A stretch of 64,000 nt of DNA from CAZNPH01 sp964574985 (lineage in GTDB: Bacteria > Bacteroidota > Bacteroidia > Bacteroidales > SM23-62). The notes beneath the pieces were generated by a model. It did no database searches. It saw only the letters and a list, made by a program, of their open reading frames with translations, and had not been told where the DNA came from. The number at the start of each line of letters is the position of its first letter. Position 1 is the stretch's first letter. Shown here in pieces: positions 36,076-43,585 of the stretch. Location: contig CAZNPH010000009.1 in NCBI GenBank assembly GCA_964574985.1, positions 66,558 to 130,557 of the forward strand. The letters run 5' to 3'. Made by a program: the position numbers and the translations under genes.

Positions 36076-37335
36076 CTATTTTCCCCCTCTGATCTCAGGT
36101 GCCTGGGGGTTTACTCCCGGTCCGAAATACCGCAACATGACCAGCGGCTCTTTTTGGGAAGTATTTTCAAAAACAACGCCTTCCCCGGCTGCCTTTTCGG
36201 TACAAAACATTTCATCGTCGGTAAGCTCACCATACCGGATCTGCGAAGGCGAAGACAACCTCAGTCCGTTTATCCTGCCTTCCCCCTGCACGGTGATCAA
36301 TCCGTACGCACCATTGTCTCTGACAGTGCATTTTGTGCCAGGCTCCAGGGTCAGTTCCTTGGCGGTAAATGCCTGCCATCCGTCAAATTTCCCGTAGCAT
36401 ACCCATTGGTCGGCATACCCCTGGCCGCTGTTGGCATCATCCCGGACAGGTACCAAATGATGGTTCTGTTTGAAAAACGGGTCTACGTTCGATTCCCAGT
36501 TCAGTTGATCCACAATGAATTCCAGGTCCTGATGCTTTTCAGGCGGCATGTCCTTCACCAGCAATGACCACGGGACTTCACGTCCCTCAACCAGCGACTG
36601 GTACATGCCGAATACATCCGAGCCCCACTGGGGTTCATAGGTACAAAGTGATCCGGGCGCATGCAGGAGTCCGGCCCCCACCTGCCAGCCCGTGCCGGGC
36701 TGCAGCCGGTAGGCTTTCGACAGGTCAAGGATGCCGTTGTCTCCCTTGTTCCAGTTTTCCAGACAGCGGATCACATCTTCCTTGCGGGTTCCCGGGGCCA
36801 GCCCGAAGAAGGTATAGGGAAAATTATTCAGTACGTGGTTGTACTGGGGCGGAAAATAATAGGATTCCGGTTTGCCTTCCTCACCCACCAGAGCAGCATC
36901 TTCATCTGACTGATGCATATGGTGGGGTATGGGGCCCATGTTGTCGAAAAATTTCGAATATACCGGCCACCGCTTGTATTCATTCCAGATTTTTTCCCCG
37001 ATGATCTCCGGACCGAGTTCCCGAACCACATCCCTCAGGGTAACCCTGTTGTTTTCCAGAACAACATAGCTCAGTCCTTCATCATCTTCCCGTCCTTCGT
37101 TGGCCGCTTCGGTGGTTGATGCAAACCACCGTTCATCAATGCCTCCCCGGTTCAGCCCGTAGGCATAAATATCACCGGGATGCAGCCTCAGTCTCCGGCC
37201 CGGATGCAAAAAAGAACGCGGCACCCAGCACGGGGCCAGCCGCAACACCCCGCGATTCTTCTCCAGGGCATCCTCGATCAAACCCCTGAATTGGGAATCA
37301 ACGGCTTTGAGTTCATTCATCCATTTTTTCATCAT
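36076..37335 (-). CDS. Cupin-fold mannose-6-phosphate isomerase-like protein
   Basis: A 419-residue cytoplasmic protein with two cupin-like halves. The first holds a metal-site pattern (PIPHHMHQSDED, then the Tyr/Phe-rich YYFPPQYNHVLNNFPYTFFGL). A second is near the C terminus (LEPGTKCTVRDNGAYGLITVQGEGRI). It resembles class I phosphomannose isomerase-type proteins found in sugar operons of Bacteroidota, but conserved catalytic residues cannot be confirmed by eye. A sugar isomerase role in the fucosylated-glycan pathway is inference. It follows the LacI gene by 24 bp. Confidence 0.6.
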   Translation of the reverse strand: MMKKWMNELKAVDSQFRGLIEDALEKNRGVLRLAPCWVPRSFLHPGRRLRLHPGDIYAYGLNRGGIDERWFASTTEAANEGREDDEGLSYVVLENNRVTLRDVVRELGPEIIGEKIWNEYKRWPVYSKFFDNMGPIPHHMHQSDEDAALVGEEGKPESYYFPPQYNHVLNNFPYTFFGLAPGTRKEDVIRCLENWNKGDNGILDLSKAYRLQPGTGWQVGAGLLHAPGSLCTYEPQWGSDVFGMYQSLVEGREVPWSLLVKDMPPEKHQDLEFIVDQLNWESNVDPFFKQNHHLVPVRDDANSGQGYADQWVCYGKFDGWQAFTAKELTLEPGTKCTVRDNGAYGLITVQGEGRINGLRLSSPSQIRYGELTDDEMFCTEKAAGEGVVFENTSQKEPLVMLRYFGPGVNPQAPEIRGGK

Positions 37336-37359
37336 TTTGATATTTTTTTAAACAGATCT

Positions 37360-38367
37360 TTAAGCGGATTCCCGTTTGATCAGCTCCATTTTCAAACGGA
37401 TATTGTTTTTTTGATCTCTTTTCTTTTTATCGATCTTTGAAAGCAACAGATCAAAAGCCGAGCTGCCGATGTCATCAATGGGCTGGGCCACGGTGGTAAG
37501 CGCAGGCCTGATAATCCTTCCTGCCGGTTCATTGTCAAAACCGATAACGGCCAGATCCCCGGGGATATCCACGTCCTGTTCCCTCGATCCTGTGATCACC
37601 CCCAGTGCCACCATATCAACTGAACACAAAACCGCATCGGTTTTCATCCCTTCTTTCGTTAAATGGCCGGCCAGCCGGATCCCGTCTTCAAGCGTGATCC
37701 CCCCGTCAAAAACCAGATCTTCCCGGAAGCTTATGCCGTGTTTTTCCAGTGCCGCGGCATATCCTTTAAACCGGGTGTTAAAAACAGGATTTTCCTTGCC
37801 CCCCAGATAAAAGGCAATCCGCTTTCTTCCCGATCGGATCAGGTATCCGGTGGCATCAAAAGCTCCCTGATGATTATCGATGATGATCCTGGAGAACGGA
37901 CCGTCCCCGAAAAAGCGGTCAAAAAGCACGACCGGGATGCCGATCTTCTCCAGCTGTAAATATTTGTCCTTGTTCTTTCCCGCATTGGCCACCGATGCGA
38001 TCACCCCCGCCACCCGGTTTTCCATGATGGCCTCAAGGTTCTTTGATTCTATTTCTTCTTCCTCGTTTGACTGGTATATCATGACCGAATAACCTTTCCT
38101 GAAAGCCTGGTCGGAGATCACGCCCAGGACCTCGGAAAAGAAAAAATTCTTGACCGCCGGGACCATGACCACCACGGATTTGCTTTTGGCGTTGCGCAGA
38201 CTTTTGGCGAAGGAGTTGGGAATGTAATTGTATTTTTTGGCAGCCTGCAAAACCTTTTCCCGGGTTTTTGCATTCACGTCGGGATGGTCGCGCAAAGCGC
38301 GGGAAACCGTTGTATGGTGAAGATCAAGCTTTGCAGCGAGGTCTTTGATGGTGAAATAGCTTTTCAT
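37360..38367 (-). CDS. LacI family transcriptional regulator
   Basis: A 335-residue repressor with an N-terminal HTH (FTIKDLAAKLDLHHTTVSRALRDHPDV, residues ~6-30) and a hinge (IPNSFAKSLR). The C-terminal periplasmic-binding-protein-like domain (about 60-335) would bind the inducer sugar. It is the first gene of the minus-strand glycan operon (37360 down to 30499) and probably regulates it. An inverted repeat overlapping its own start codon is a candidate operator. Confidence 0.93.
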   Translation of the reverse strand: MKSYFTIKDLAAKLDLHHTTVSRALRDHPDVNAKTREKVLQAAKKYNYIPNSFAKSLRNAKSKSVVVMVPAVKNFFFSEVLGVISDQAFRKGYSVMIYQSNEEEEIESKNLEAIMENRVAGVIASVANAGKNKDKYLQLEKIGIPVVLFDRFFGDGPFSRIIIDNHQGAFDATGYLIRSGRKRIAFYLGGKENPVFNTRFKGYAAALEKHGISFREDLVFDGGITLEDGIRLAGHLTKEGMKTDAVLCSVDMVALGVITGSREQDVDIPGDLAVIGFDNEPAGRIIRPALTTVAQPIDDIGSSAFDLLLSKIDKKKRDQKNNIRLKMELIKRESA

Positions 38368-38395
38368 TGCTCACGTTTTCACTCACGTAAGCAAT
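38366..38395. promoter_or_regulatory. Inverted repeat overlapping the lacI-type gene start (candidate operator)
   Basis: ATTGCT (38366-38371) and AGCAAT (38390-38395) are inverted repeats flanking two CACG direct copies (38372-38375 and 38384-38387). The position across the start codon fits autoregulation, but arms this far apart are unusual for LacI operators, so confidence is low. Confidence 0.3.
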
Positions 38396-38631
38396 ATTAA
38401 AAAAATTTTCCGCCCGGATCAACCGTTCATTCAAAATTTTTGAAGAAAATGGTTATTCGTACCGCGGGGTATCTGCCTGATTCCGCCCGGCCGCACAGAA
38501 GGTGATCCGCTCCGGTTAGTTGGCCAATTGCATATAGCGGAATGTTTGTCATCCATTCTTCCTTTCTGAAATCCGACATGGATGCTCTGAAAGCCACTTT
38601 TGATCTTTCCGCAGACCAATAATAGATGACA
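38396..38631. other. Gene-free spacer at the edge of the accessory region
   Basis: An 80-codon frame on the minus strand (38427-38669) crosses this stretch but overlaps a clearer antitoxin relic in another frame, has no recognisable family and no start signal, so I do not call it. The base composition changes near here from the GC-richer core to mixed accessory sequence. Confidence 0.4.
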
Positions 38632-38805
38632 CTATCCGGTATTGGCTTGAAATGCAGAATAATATCCAATGTAATACTTCCGACCTTTCATTAAATATTT
38701 GGCAACAAGATGCCAATCAGGTATGTAAGTCTCAGCATCCTCACTTGAAGGAACAATATGATAAACATTACGATTCAGTTTCATCAACATACCTTTTTCA
38801 AGCAT
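38632..38805 (-). pseudogene. Truncated AbiEi-type antitoxin / transcriptional regulator relic
   Basis: ATG 38805 opens a 57-residue frame ended by TAG at 38632. The sequence LMKLNRNVYHIVP followed by DWHLVAKYLMKGRKYYIGYYSAFQ matches the N-terminal half of AbiEi-family antitoxins (type IV toxin-antitoxin), where GYYSAL is followed by ~150 more residues. No continuation in any frame and no AbiEii toxin gene is present, so this is a decayed fragment. It is divergent from the 65-residue ORF at 38838. Confidence 0.55.
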
Positions 38806-38837
38806 TTAATTAAATTGCAAGATAAAAGAGCATTAAA

Positions 38838-39035
38838 ATGACAAAAGATATTCTAATCCGGCAAGAACCATACGGATTAGTATGGTCAAAACCAATGAGG
38901 ACAATTTCAAAGTGGTATAATATTTCTGATGTTGGATTACGTAAAATCTGCATTCGAAAAAACATACCACTACCTGAGAGGGGTCACCGGGCCAGGATTC
39001 GATTTGAGTATAAAGTCAGGAAAAAGAAATCTTAA
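38838..39035 (+). CDS. Small protein with ISDVGLRKIC motif, possibly decayed
   Basis: A 65-residue basic protein. The segment WSKPMRTISKWYNISDVGLR, continuing KICIRKNIPLPERGH, matches a common short domain in Bacteroidota mobile and plasmid-borne proteins, where the next residues are usually GYW or GHWA. Here the tryptophan is replaced (HRARIRF), and longer family members continue beyond this point. It may be a complete short version or a truncated relic. Function is unknown. It overlaps the acr3 stop by a few bases in the opposite direction. Confidence 0.5.
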   Translation: MTKDILIRQEPYGLVWSKPMRTISKWYNISDVGLRKICIRKNIPLPERGHRARIRFEYKVRKKKS

Positions 39036-40063
39036 TACTTCCATTTGTTTGCTATTCCCACCAGTGATAACATTACCGGGACCTCAACAAGGACGCCAAT
39101 TACAGTTACCATTGCTGCTGGGGACTGAAGGCCAAAAAGTGCGATAGCCACTGCAACTGCCAATTCAAAGAAATTGCTTGCCCCGATCATGGAGGCAGGG
39201 GCACAAATGGCATGGGGAAGTTTCAGGAACCTTCCTCCGAACCACGCGATAAAGAATATGAAATAGGTCTGAATGATCAACGGAACGGCTACCAGTAATA
39301 TGATAAGTGGTTTTCCCAGGATGGTTGTGCCCTGAAAAGCAAACAGCAGTACCAGGGTGGTTAACAATGCAATGATCGAAACAGGTCGGAATTTTGGAAG
39401 GAAGGTTTGCTTAAACCACTCTTCCCCTTTTTTCCTCATCAGTATCTTGTGAGTCAAATACCCGGCGAGCAGGGGAATAACCACAAAAATAATAACACTG
39501 GCAATAAGGGTATCATAGGGGATTTTAATATCGGTGATCCCAAGCAATAATCCCACGATGGGAACAAATGCCACCAGGATAATCAGGTCATTAACCGATA
39601 CCTGGACCAGTGTGTAGTTCGGATCACCATCTGACAGGTAACTCCAAACGAATACCATAGCTGTACACGGTGCTGCCCCGAGAAGGATAGCACCGGCAAT
39701 ATATTCCCCTGCCTGGTCCGGGGAAATAAATGCGGCATACAGTTTTGTAAAAAAGATCCATGCAAAGAAGGCCATGGTAAACGGTTTGATCAGCCAGTTG
39801 ACCACCAGGGTCAGGATCAGCCCCCTGGGACGTCTTCCCACATTTCTAATACTTGAAAAATCAACCTGGAGCATCATCGGGTAGATCATCAGCCAGATCA
39901 ACACCGCTACGGGAATATTTACTCTGAAAAGTTCCAGGTTGCTCAATATCTCAATGCTGTTTCCGGCAAAATGTCCGATAGCAATCCCTGCTAAGATGCA
40001 AAGAGCCACCCAGAGCGTCAGGTATTTTTCAAAGAATCCGATATGCTTTCGTTGTTTTTTCAT
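39032..40063 (-). CDS. acr3: Arsenite efflux transporter Acr3
   Basis: A 343-residue inner-membrane arsenite exporter with ten predicted helices. The hallmark GAAPCTAMVFVWSYL near residue 112 contains the essential Cys of ACR3 proteins. NDLIILVAFVPIVGLLLG and the last-helix region APASMIGASNFFELAVAV are also typical. It exports As(OH)3 made by arsenate reductase. It is the distal gene of an arsR-arsC-arsM(broken)-acr3 operon on the minus strand. Confidence 0.93.
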   Translation of the reverse strand: MKKQRKHIGFFEKYLTLWVALCILAGIAIGHFAGNSIEILSNLELFRVNIPVAVLIWLMIYPMMLQVDFSSIRNVGRRPRGLILTLVVNWLIKPFTMAFFAWIFFTKLYAAFISPDQAGEYIAGAILLGAAPCTAMVFVWSYLSDGDPNYTLVQVSVNDLIILVAFVPIVGLLLGITDIKIPYDTLIASVIIFVVIPLLAGYLTHKILMRKKGEEWFKQTFLPKFRPVSIIALLTTLVLLFAFQGTTILGKPLIILLVAVPLIIQTYFIFFIAWFGGRFLKLPHAICAPASMIGASNFFELAVAVAIALFGLQSPAAMVTVIGVLVEVPVMLSLVGIANKWKY

Positions 40064-40088
40064 ATTAAATTATCAATATAAAGGGGGA

Positions 40089-40760
40089 TTATTTTATTGC
40101 ATTAATTGTGATACCATATATCCTTTTAACGTCCAGATGATGAAATCCCTGTTTTCGAATGAGATCCAGGTATTCTGCTTTCTGTAATGCTCCTGAGACA
40201 CAACCTGCATACATTTCTGCCGCTTCCTTAAGGTTAAAAGGAAGTTCAATACCCTTAATATTTCGCTAAATGCCCGGGATTTGTCCGGCACCATGTTCAG
40301 GACACAATTACTGATGACCACATCATATGTGCTGTTCGGCAACGGCATGTTTTCAATATCTCCCTTCACAAACTGAATGTTCCTGAATCCGGTCTTTTTC
40401 AGATTCTCATTAGCTTTTTTCAACATTTCATCGGTGAAATCAATACCTGTGACCATGCCTGTTTCACCCACGAAGGTCCGGGCAACAAAGCAGTCATTGC
40501 CGGCGCCCGATGCAAGGTCCAATATATGGTCTCCTTTTTTAATAGCAGCGTATTGGTGTGGGAATTCCACATCCCAATCCCAGGTCCGCATCCGCGTTGC
40601 ATCCTTTAAGCTGTTTTTAATCATCGCTGAAAATCAAGTAATCAATATTATCACAGCATCCGGTACTTCCACAACATGATGACTGGTTCTGGTTTTTGCT
40701 CTGAAAGGCTATTTCTCCATATTTTTCCTGAACGACCAGTTTTAATTTTTCGGGATTCAT
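40089..40760 (-). pseudogene. arsM: Arsenite methyltransferase ArsM, inactivated by several lesions
   Basis: Reading from ATG 40760 (overlapping the arsC stop as ATGA), the N terminus is clear: MNPEKLKLVVQEKYGEIAF, then SSCCGSTGCC. It is followed by a TAA stop where a Tyr codon is expected (after LIFSDD, near 40628). NADADLGLGCGIPT lies in the original frame but the next motif, AAIKKGDHILDLASGAGND, is one base out of frame. After SEILRV the KPGGHFSISDI stretch is missing, and AEMYAGCVSGAL reappears in a different frame, ending at TAA 40089. So there are at least one nonsense mutation, one frameshift and one internal deletion of roughly 15-20 codons. The central 177-residue open frame (40624-40094) is just part of it. 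The operon can still reduce and export arsenate, but methylation is lost. Confidence 0.85.
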
Positions 40761-41182
40761 AACTCAGGTTTTATCATTTCTTTATAAAGTTTGAGGAAGG
40801 CTTCCTTTATCTCTTCGCGTACCCGGCAATATTCACTCTGGATAAATTCCGGGGTTCCTGTGGCATGGGAAGGATCATCAAAACCGATATGCAGCCGGTG
40901 TTTTACTTTACCAAGAAATGCAGGGCAGGTTTCGTTTGCACCGCCGCAAACCGTAATCACATAATCCCATTCATCGTCCAGATCCTTATCAACCTGGTCG
41001 GAAGTATGATGGCTGATATCGATCCCGGTTTCTTTCATTACTTCTACCGCTTCAGAATTCAATTTTCCCGATGCTTCAGTGCCGGCACTGGCCACCTTCA
41101 GGCGATCATCGAATGATTGCAAAAATCCATGGGCCATCTGGCTACGGCAACTGTTGCCGGTACAAAGGATAAGTATTTTCAT
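40757..41182 (-). CDS. arsC: Arsenate reductase (thioredoxin-type, low-molecular-weight phosphatase fold)
   Basis: A 141-residue reductase that converts arsenate to arsenite, using thioredoxin. The catalytic loop CTGNSCR (Cys7-Arg13) is followed by SQMAHGFL, and redox partners are available in VCGGANETCPAF (two cysteines near residues 79 and 86). ATG 41182 is used since it lies just after the arsR stop. The frame from 41203 would overlap arsR. The stop overlaps the arsM start. Part of the ars operon. Confidence 0.93.
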   Translation of the reverse strand: MKILILCTGNSCRSQMAHGFLQSFDDRLKVASAGTEASGKLNSEAVEVMKETGIDISHHTSDQVDKDLDDEWDYVITVCGGANETCPAFLGKVKHRLHIGFDDPSHATGTPEFIQSEYCRVREEIKEAFLKLYKEMIKPEL

Positions 41183-41183
41183 C

Positions 41184-41516
41184 TTATTTACATTGATATT
41201 CATCTAAATCAAGAGAAGCTAATAAATCTACAAGCTTATTTTTCAATTCCACTATTTTTTTAGTATTCAGGCAATACCTGGTCTTCACACCTTCAATATT
41301 GCCGGTGATAAGATATGCATCCTTCAGTTCAGCCAGGTGCTGGTTTACAGTAGTTCTCCCGAGCGGCAGATCGTCGGAGATATCACCCGTTATACAGGTA
41401 CTGGTTTCCGCCAGGAACTTAAGAATCCGAAGCCTTGCCGGATGAGACAGCGCTCTGAATAAACGCGCTGCATGATTTAGTTCAGTATCGAATAATTGCG
41501 TTTTTGCCTGTACCAT
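41184..41516 (-). CDS. arsR: ArsR/SmtB family transcriptional repressor
   Basis: A 110-residue winged-helix repressor. The fold is apparent from LFRALSHPARLRILKFLAE, the recognition-helix region LPLGRTTVNQHLAELKDAYL and the wing GVKTRYCLN. Cys residues near 37 and 82 could form part of an arsenite site, although the classical CVC motif is absent. It is the first gene of the operon. A pair of direct repeats 12-55 bp upstream is a candidate operator. Confidence 0.9.
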   Translation of the reverse strand: MVQAKTQLFDTELNHAARLFRALSHPARLRILKFLAETSTCITGDISDDLPLGRTTVNQHLAELKDAYLITGNIEGVKTRYCLNTKKIVELKNKLVDLLASLDLDEYQCK

Positions 41517-41528
41517 TATTAAAATTTT

Positions 41529-41570
41529 TGACGTAAATATACGACATATTTTGAAATGACGTATATATAC
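41529..41570. promoter_or_regulatory. Direct repeat TGACGTAWATATAC (candidate ArsR operator)
   Basis: TGACGTAAATATAC at 41529-41542 and TGACGTATATATAC at 41557-41570 differ at one base and are spaced by 28 bp, nearly three helical turns. Each includes a CGTA-N4-TACG-like near-palindrome. They lie directly upstream of arsR (minus strand), where ArsR would bind and be released by As(III). Confidence 0.45.
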
Positions 41571-41587
41571 ATTATAATTTTAAATCC

Positions 41588-41896
41588 TTATTTGAGGAAG
41601 ATTGATCCGGAACGGTAAAGTTTTTCAGTCTCGTTATAAATGATCCACAACCGGTCGCAGGCTCTTTTTAACCGGACTTCCTTTAAACTCTGGGTAATAA
41701 GGATCATTTTCCCTGGATGGGAAGTTCCTTCATCGTTCCAGTCGGGAATGTTTTCACAAATGTCGATCCTGTCCATTGTTTTGTATGCATCCTTTACGGC
41801 CCATTCAGCATAGACCACAGCTTCCAGCAGGCTATTGGAGGCCAGGCGGTTGGCTCCGTACAGACCCGTAAAAGCCGCTGCGCCGGCAGCGTATAG
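41588..41896 (-). pseudogene. nadB: Fragment of L-aspartate oxidase (nadB)
   Basis: The frame encodes LYAAGAAAFTGLYGANRLAS, then NSLLEAVVYAEWAVKDAY, typical of the GANRLASNSLLEA block of NadB. DICENIPDWNDEG and ITQSLKEV follow. LRLKRACDRLWIIYNETEKLY then comes about 13-14 residues too early, so a stretch between EV and RLKRACDRL has been deleted in frame. The flavin-binding N-terminal two thirds and the last ~30 residues are missing. A functional nadB would be elsewhere if present. It is a relic, not an enzyme. Confidence 0.75.
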
Positions 41897-42047
41897 TTGT
41901 TTTAGTGAAGGTTTATAGTAAAGCTGTATCCAACGTTTCAGCGTATTTCTGTCCGGTGTATCTGCCTGTATAATCGATCATAGCAGGGAATGCTTTAAAA
42001 TCGTGGTCACCATGACCAGTAGATTTCAAATGTATAAAAGACAGGTT
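41897..42047. other. Degenerate sequence between nadB relic and macro-domain gene
   Basis: A further short open segment on the minus strand (ending LDTALL then TAA, reading from about 42020) does not match a family I recognise and may be the tail of another decayed gene. Nothing functional is evident. Confidence 0.35.
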
Positions 42048-42584
42048 TTACTGACCGGTAATGTGCCCCAGTACTTCCACATGGGCCTGTAAGTCAGATT
42101 CGGTGAACAGCACCATTCGGATGACCTTCACGTTTTTCAGGAATGCGGCCTGATCGATGATCGTGTTAAGGGCCACAACGGCTGCACCGTCAAGGGGATA
42201 CCCGAATGCACCTGTGGAGATCGCCGGAAATGCTACAGATGAAATACCTTCCCGGTCGGCCAGCCTGAGCGCATTCCTGTAACAATTTGCCAGCAACTGA
42301 TCTTCGGGTTTGTCCAAACCATACACCGGTCCAAGGCAGTGTATGATGAATTTGTTGGGCAGTTCGTAGGCTTTTGTGATCACCGCTTCGCCGGGACTTA
42401 TGGGTCCGAGCGGCTCGCTTTCCTTAACGAGTTCAGGTCCGGCAGCACGGTATATGGCGCCCGCCACACCGCCGCCGGGCAGAAGCCGGGCGTTGGCGGC
42501 ATTAACGATGGCCTCCGTGTCTGCCTGACGGGTAATGTCCCCTTTAACCAATTCGATAGTTTTACCGTGTATCTGTTTTTTCAT
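42048..42584 (-). CDS. Macro-domain ADP-ribose hydrolase (O-acetyl-ADP-ribose deacetylase type)
   Basis: A 178-residue single macro domain. The ligand loops are visible: VKGDITRQADTEAIVNAANA (residues ~13-32), GGGVAGAIYRAAGPEL (37-52), and SVAFPAISTGAFGYPL near 120. Catalytic Asn27-type residue and the GGG loop are present, so it probably removes ADP-ribose or deacetylates O-acetyl-ADP-ribose. The gene appears intact. A 27-bp copy of its interior (42421-42447) is also found at 48830-48856. It lies next to a methyltransferase 3' end copy, matching an ancestral methyltransferase-macro gene pair. Confidence 0.88.
   Translation of the reverse strand: MKKQIHGKTIELVKGDITRQADTEAIVNAANARLLPGGGVAGAIYRAAGPELVKESEPLGPISPGEAVITKAYELPNKFIIHCLGPVYGLDKPEDQLLANCYRNALRLADREGISSVAFPAISTGAFGYPLDGAAVVALNTIIDQAAFLKNVKVIRMVLFTESDLQAHVEVLGHITGQ
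42421..42447. repeat. 27-bp segment of the macro gene, copied at 48830-48856
   Basis: The sequence beginning TCCTTAACGAGTTCAGG is identical in the two places. Here it encodes part of AAGPELVKE. In the distant copy it is joined on one side to the methyltransferase downstream sequence and on the other to a group II intron maturase tail. Confidence 0.8.
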
Positions 42585-42669
42585 TTTCCTGGTATTTCAT
42601 GAAAAACAGTGTATTTCTGAGACCGTACCGTATGCAACAGATGGCCAACCTGGCAAAACAAGTTGACTT

Positions 42670-42852
42670 GCAGCAAGAACACTCAACCACTCCCGAAAAC
42701 CAGGTTATACCTGCAGTATTCACCTTAGCGCTTCCGCATCAGCATGACCCTGTCGTTATTGTTCTCCAGCCGGTCAAATCCATATTCCGCAGCAATATAA
42801 TCAAATGTTCCGGTGTGAAAAAACGATACATGGGTAATGTCTTTTGCATAAT
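42670..42852. repeat. 183-bp direct repeat, copy A (3' end of methyltransferase gene)
   Basis: The segment is 181/183 identical to 48851-49033, differing at two bases. On the minus strand it encodes the last residues of the methyltransferase (KDITHVSFFHTGTFDYIAA onwards) plus its downstream region. The left flank here leads on to an intact macro gene, so this is the original junction order. The right flank is unrelated sequence leading into a transposase remnant. Together with copy B it brackets the DUF1538/PII-like segment. Confidence 0.85.
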
Positions 42853-42937
42853 TGATATGTATCATAAGATCGTTTACATCAAAATGTCACAACATCGTTT
42901 ACAGAATGATCTTTTACGTTCTTTGAAATATTGTTAA
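42853..42937. repeat. Short direct repeats at a probable transposon end
   Basis: ATCGTTTACA occurs at 42869-42878 and 42894-42903, with a related ATCTTTTACG at 42909-42918, immediately before the transposase-like frame. Repeats of this kind often are transposase-binding sites at an IS end, but no matching terminal repeat is certain on the other side. Confidence 0.35.
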
Positions 42938-43522
42938 TTCGTTATCCAAATATCAAAAATCATAATTGACGAAATTATTATCAGAAAACAAGCCATTGAT
43001 CTTCATTTAAATGGCACCTCTACAGTTGACATCGCCCAGCAGCATGGTAAGTCAAGGCAATGGGTGCATAAATGGATCAAACGCTATCAGACAATCGGTG
43101 GCAATGAATGGTATAAATCCATTTCAAGAACCCCCAAGCAAATTCAGGGCAAGACTCCTTCAAAGACTGAGGACCTTGTTATCCGTATCCGTAAGAACTT
43201 TGAAGGCCGTATATACTCACAAACTGGCGCATTGAGTATCATGTATGAGTTTGAGCGTTTGGGATTAAAACCGCCTTCAATAGCAACCATAAATCGGATT
43301 CTGAAACGAAACAATCAGATCAACAAAAGTAGCGTGAAACAGAAAAAAACAGAATACCCTAACTATTTTATACTGGTTCAACAAGAGGAGTCAATTACAG
43401 TACAATTGAAAAAGAAGAGAAATCTACCACTGATCCTGGAGGTAATGTCAAATTATTCCCGGTTCAAATACTCCTGGCTTAAAGGTAAAAATGTTATTTT
43501 TGAAGGAGCAACCTACTCATAG
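42938..43522 (+). pseudogene. IS481-like transposase remnant
   Basis: The open frame from about 42938 to 43522 carries an HTH segment (RKQAIDLHLNGTSTVDIAQQ, then SRQWVHKWIKRYQ) and a linker (RIRKNFEGRIYSQTGALSI) typical of IS481/IS3-like transposases. After YPNYFILVQQ the expected DDE catalytic region is absent. Instead ~45 unrelated residues follow to the stop. No clear start codon is present at the 5' end. The element is therefore dead. It marks the left border of the low-GC DUF1538/PII-like segment. Confidence 0.7.
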
Positions 43523-43585
43523 TCTGGAATACGAGTAGTTGTTTACCGTGAAAATCTATGTTAAAAGTAAAGAAATTTGAAAAAT

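Noticed and set aside
30499..38367. SusC/SusD outer-membrane uptake pair in the glycan operon
   Set aside because: No TonB-dependent receptor or SusD-like lipoprotein is present among the operon genes. Uptake is by the sodium symporter.
38427..38669. 80-codon minus-strand frame
   Set aside because: It overlaps the AbiEi-like relic in a different frame, has no family and no start signal. Best explained as chance.
42599..42937. 112-codon plus-strand frame
   Set aside because: It reads antisense through the duplicated methyltransferase end (copy A), so it is a shadow of a known coding fragment.
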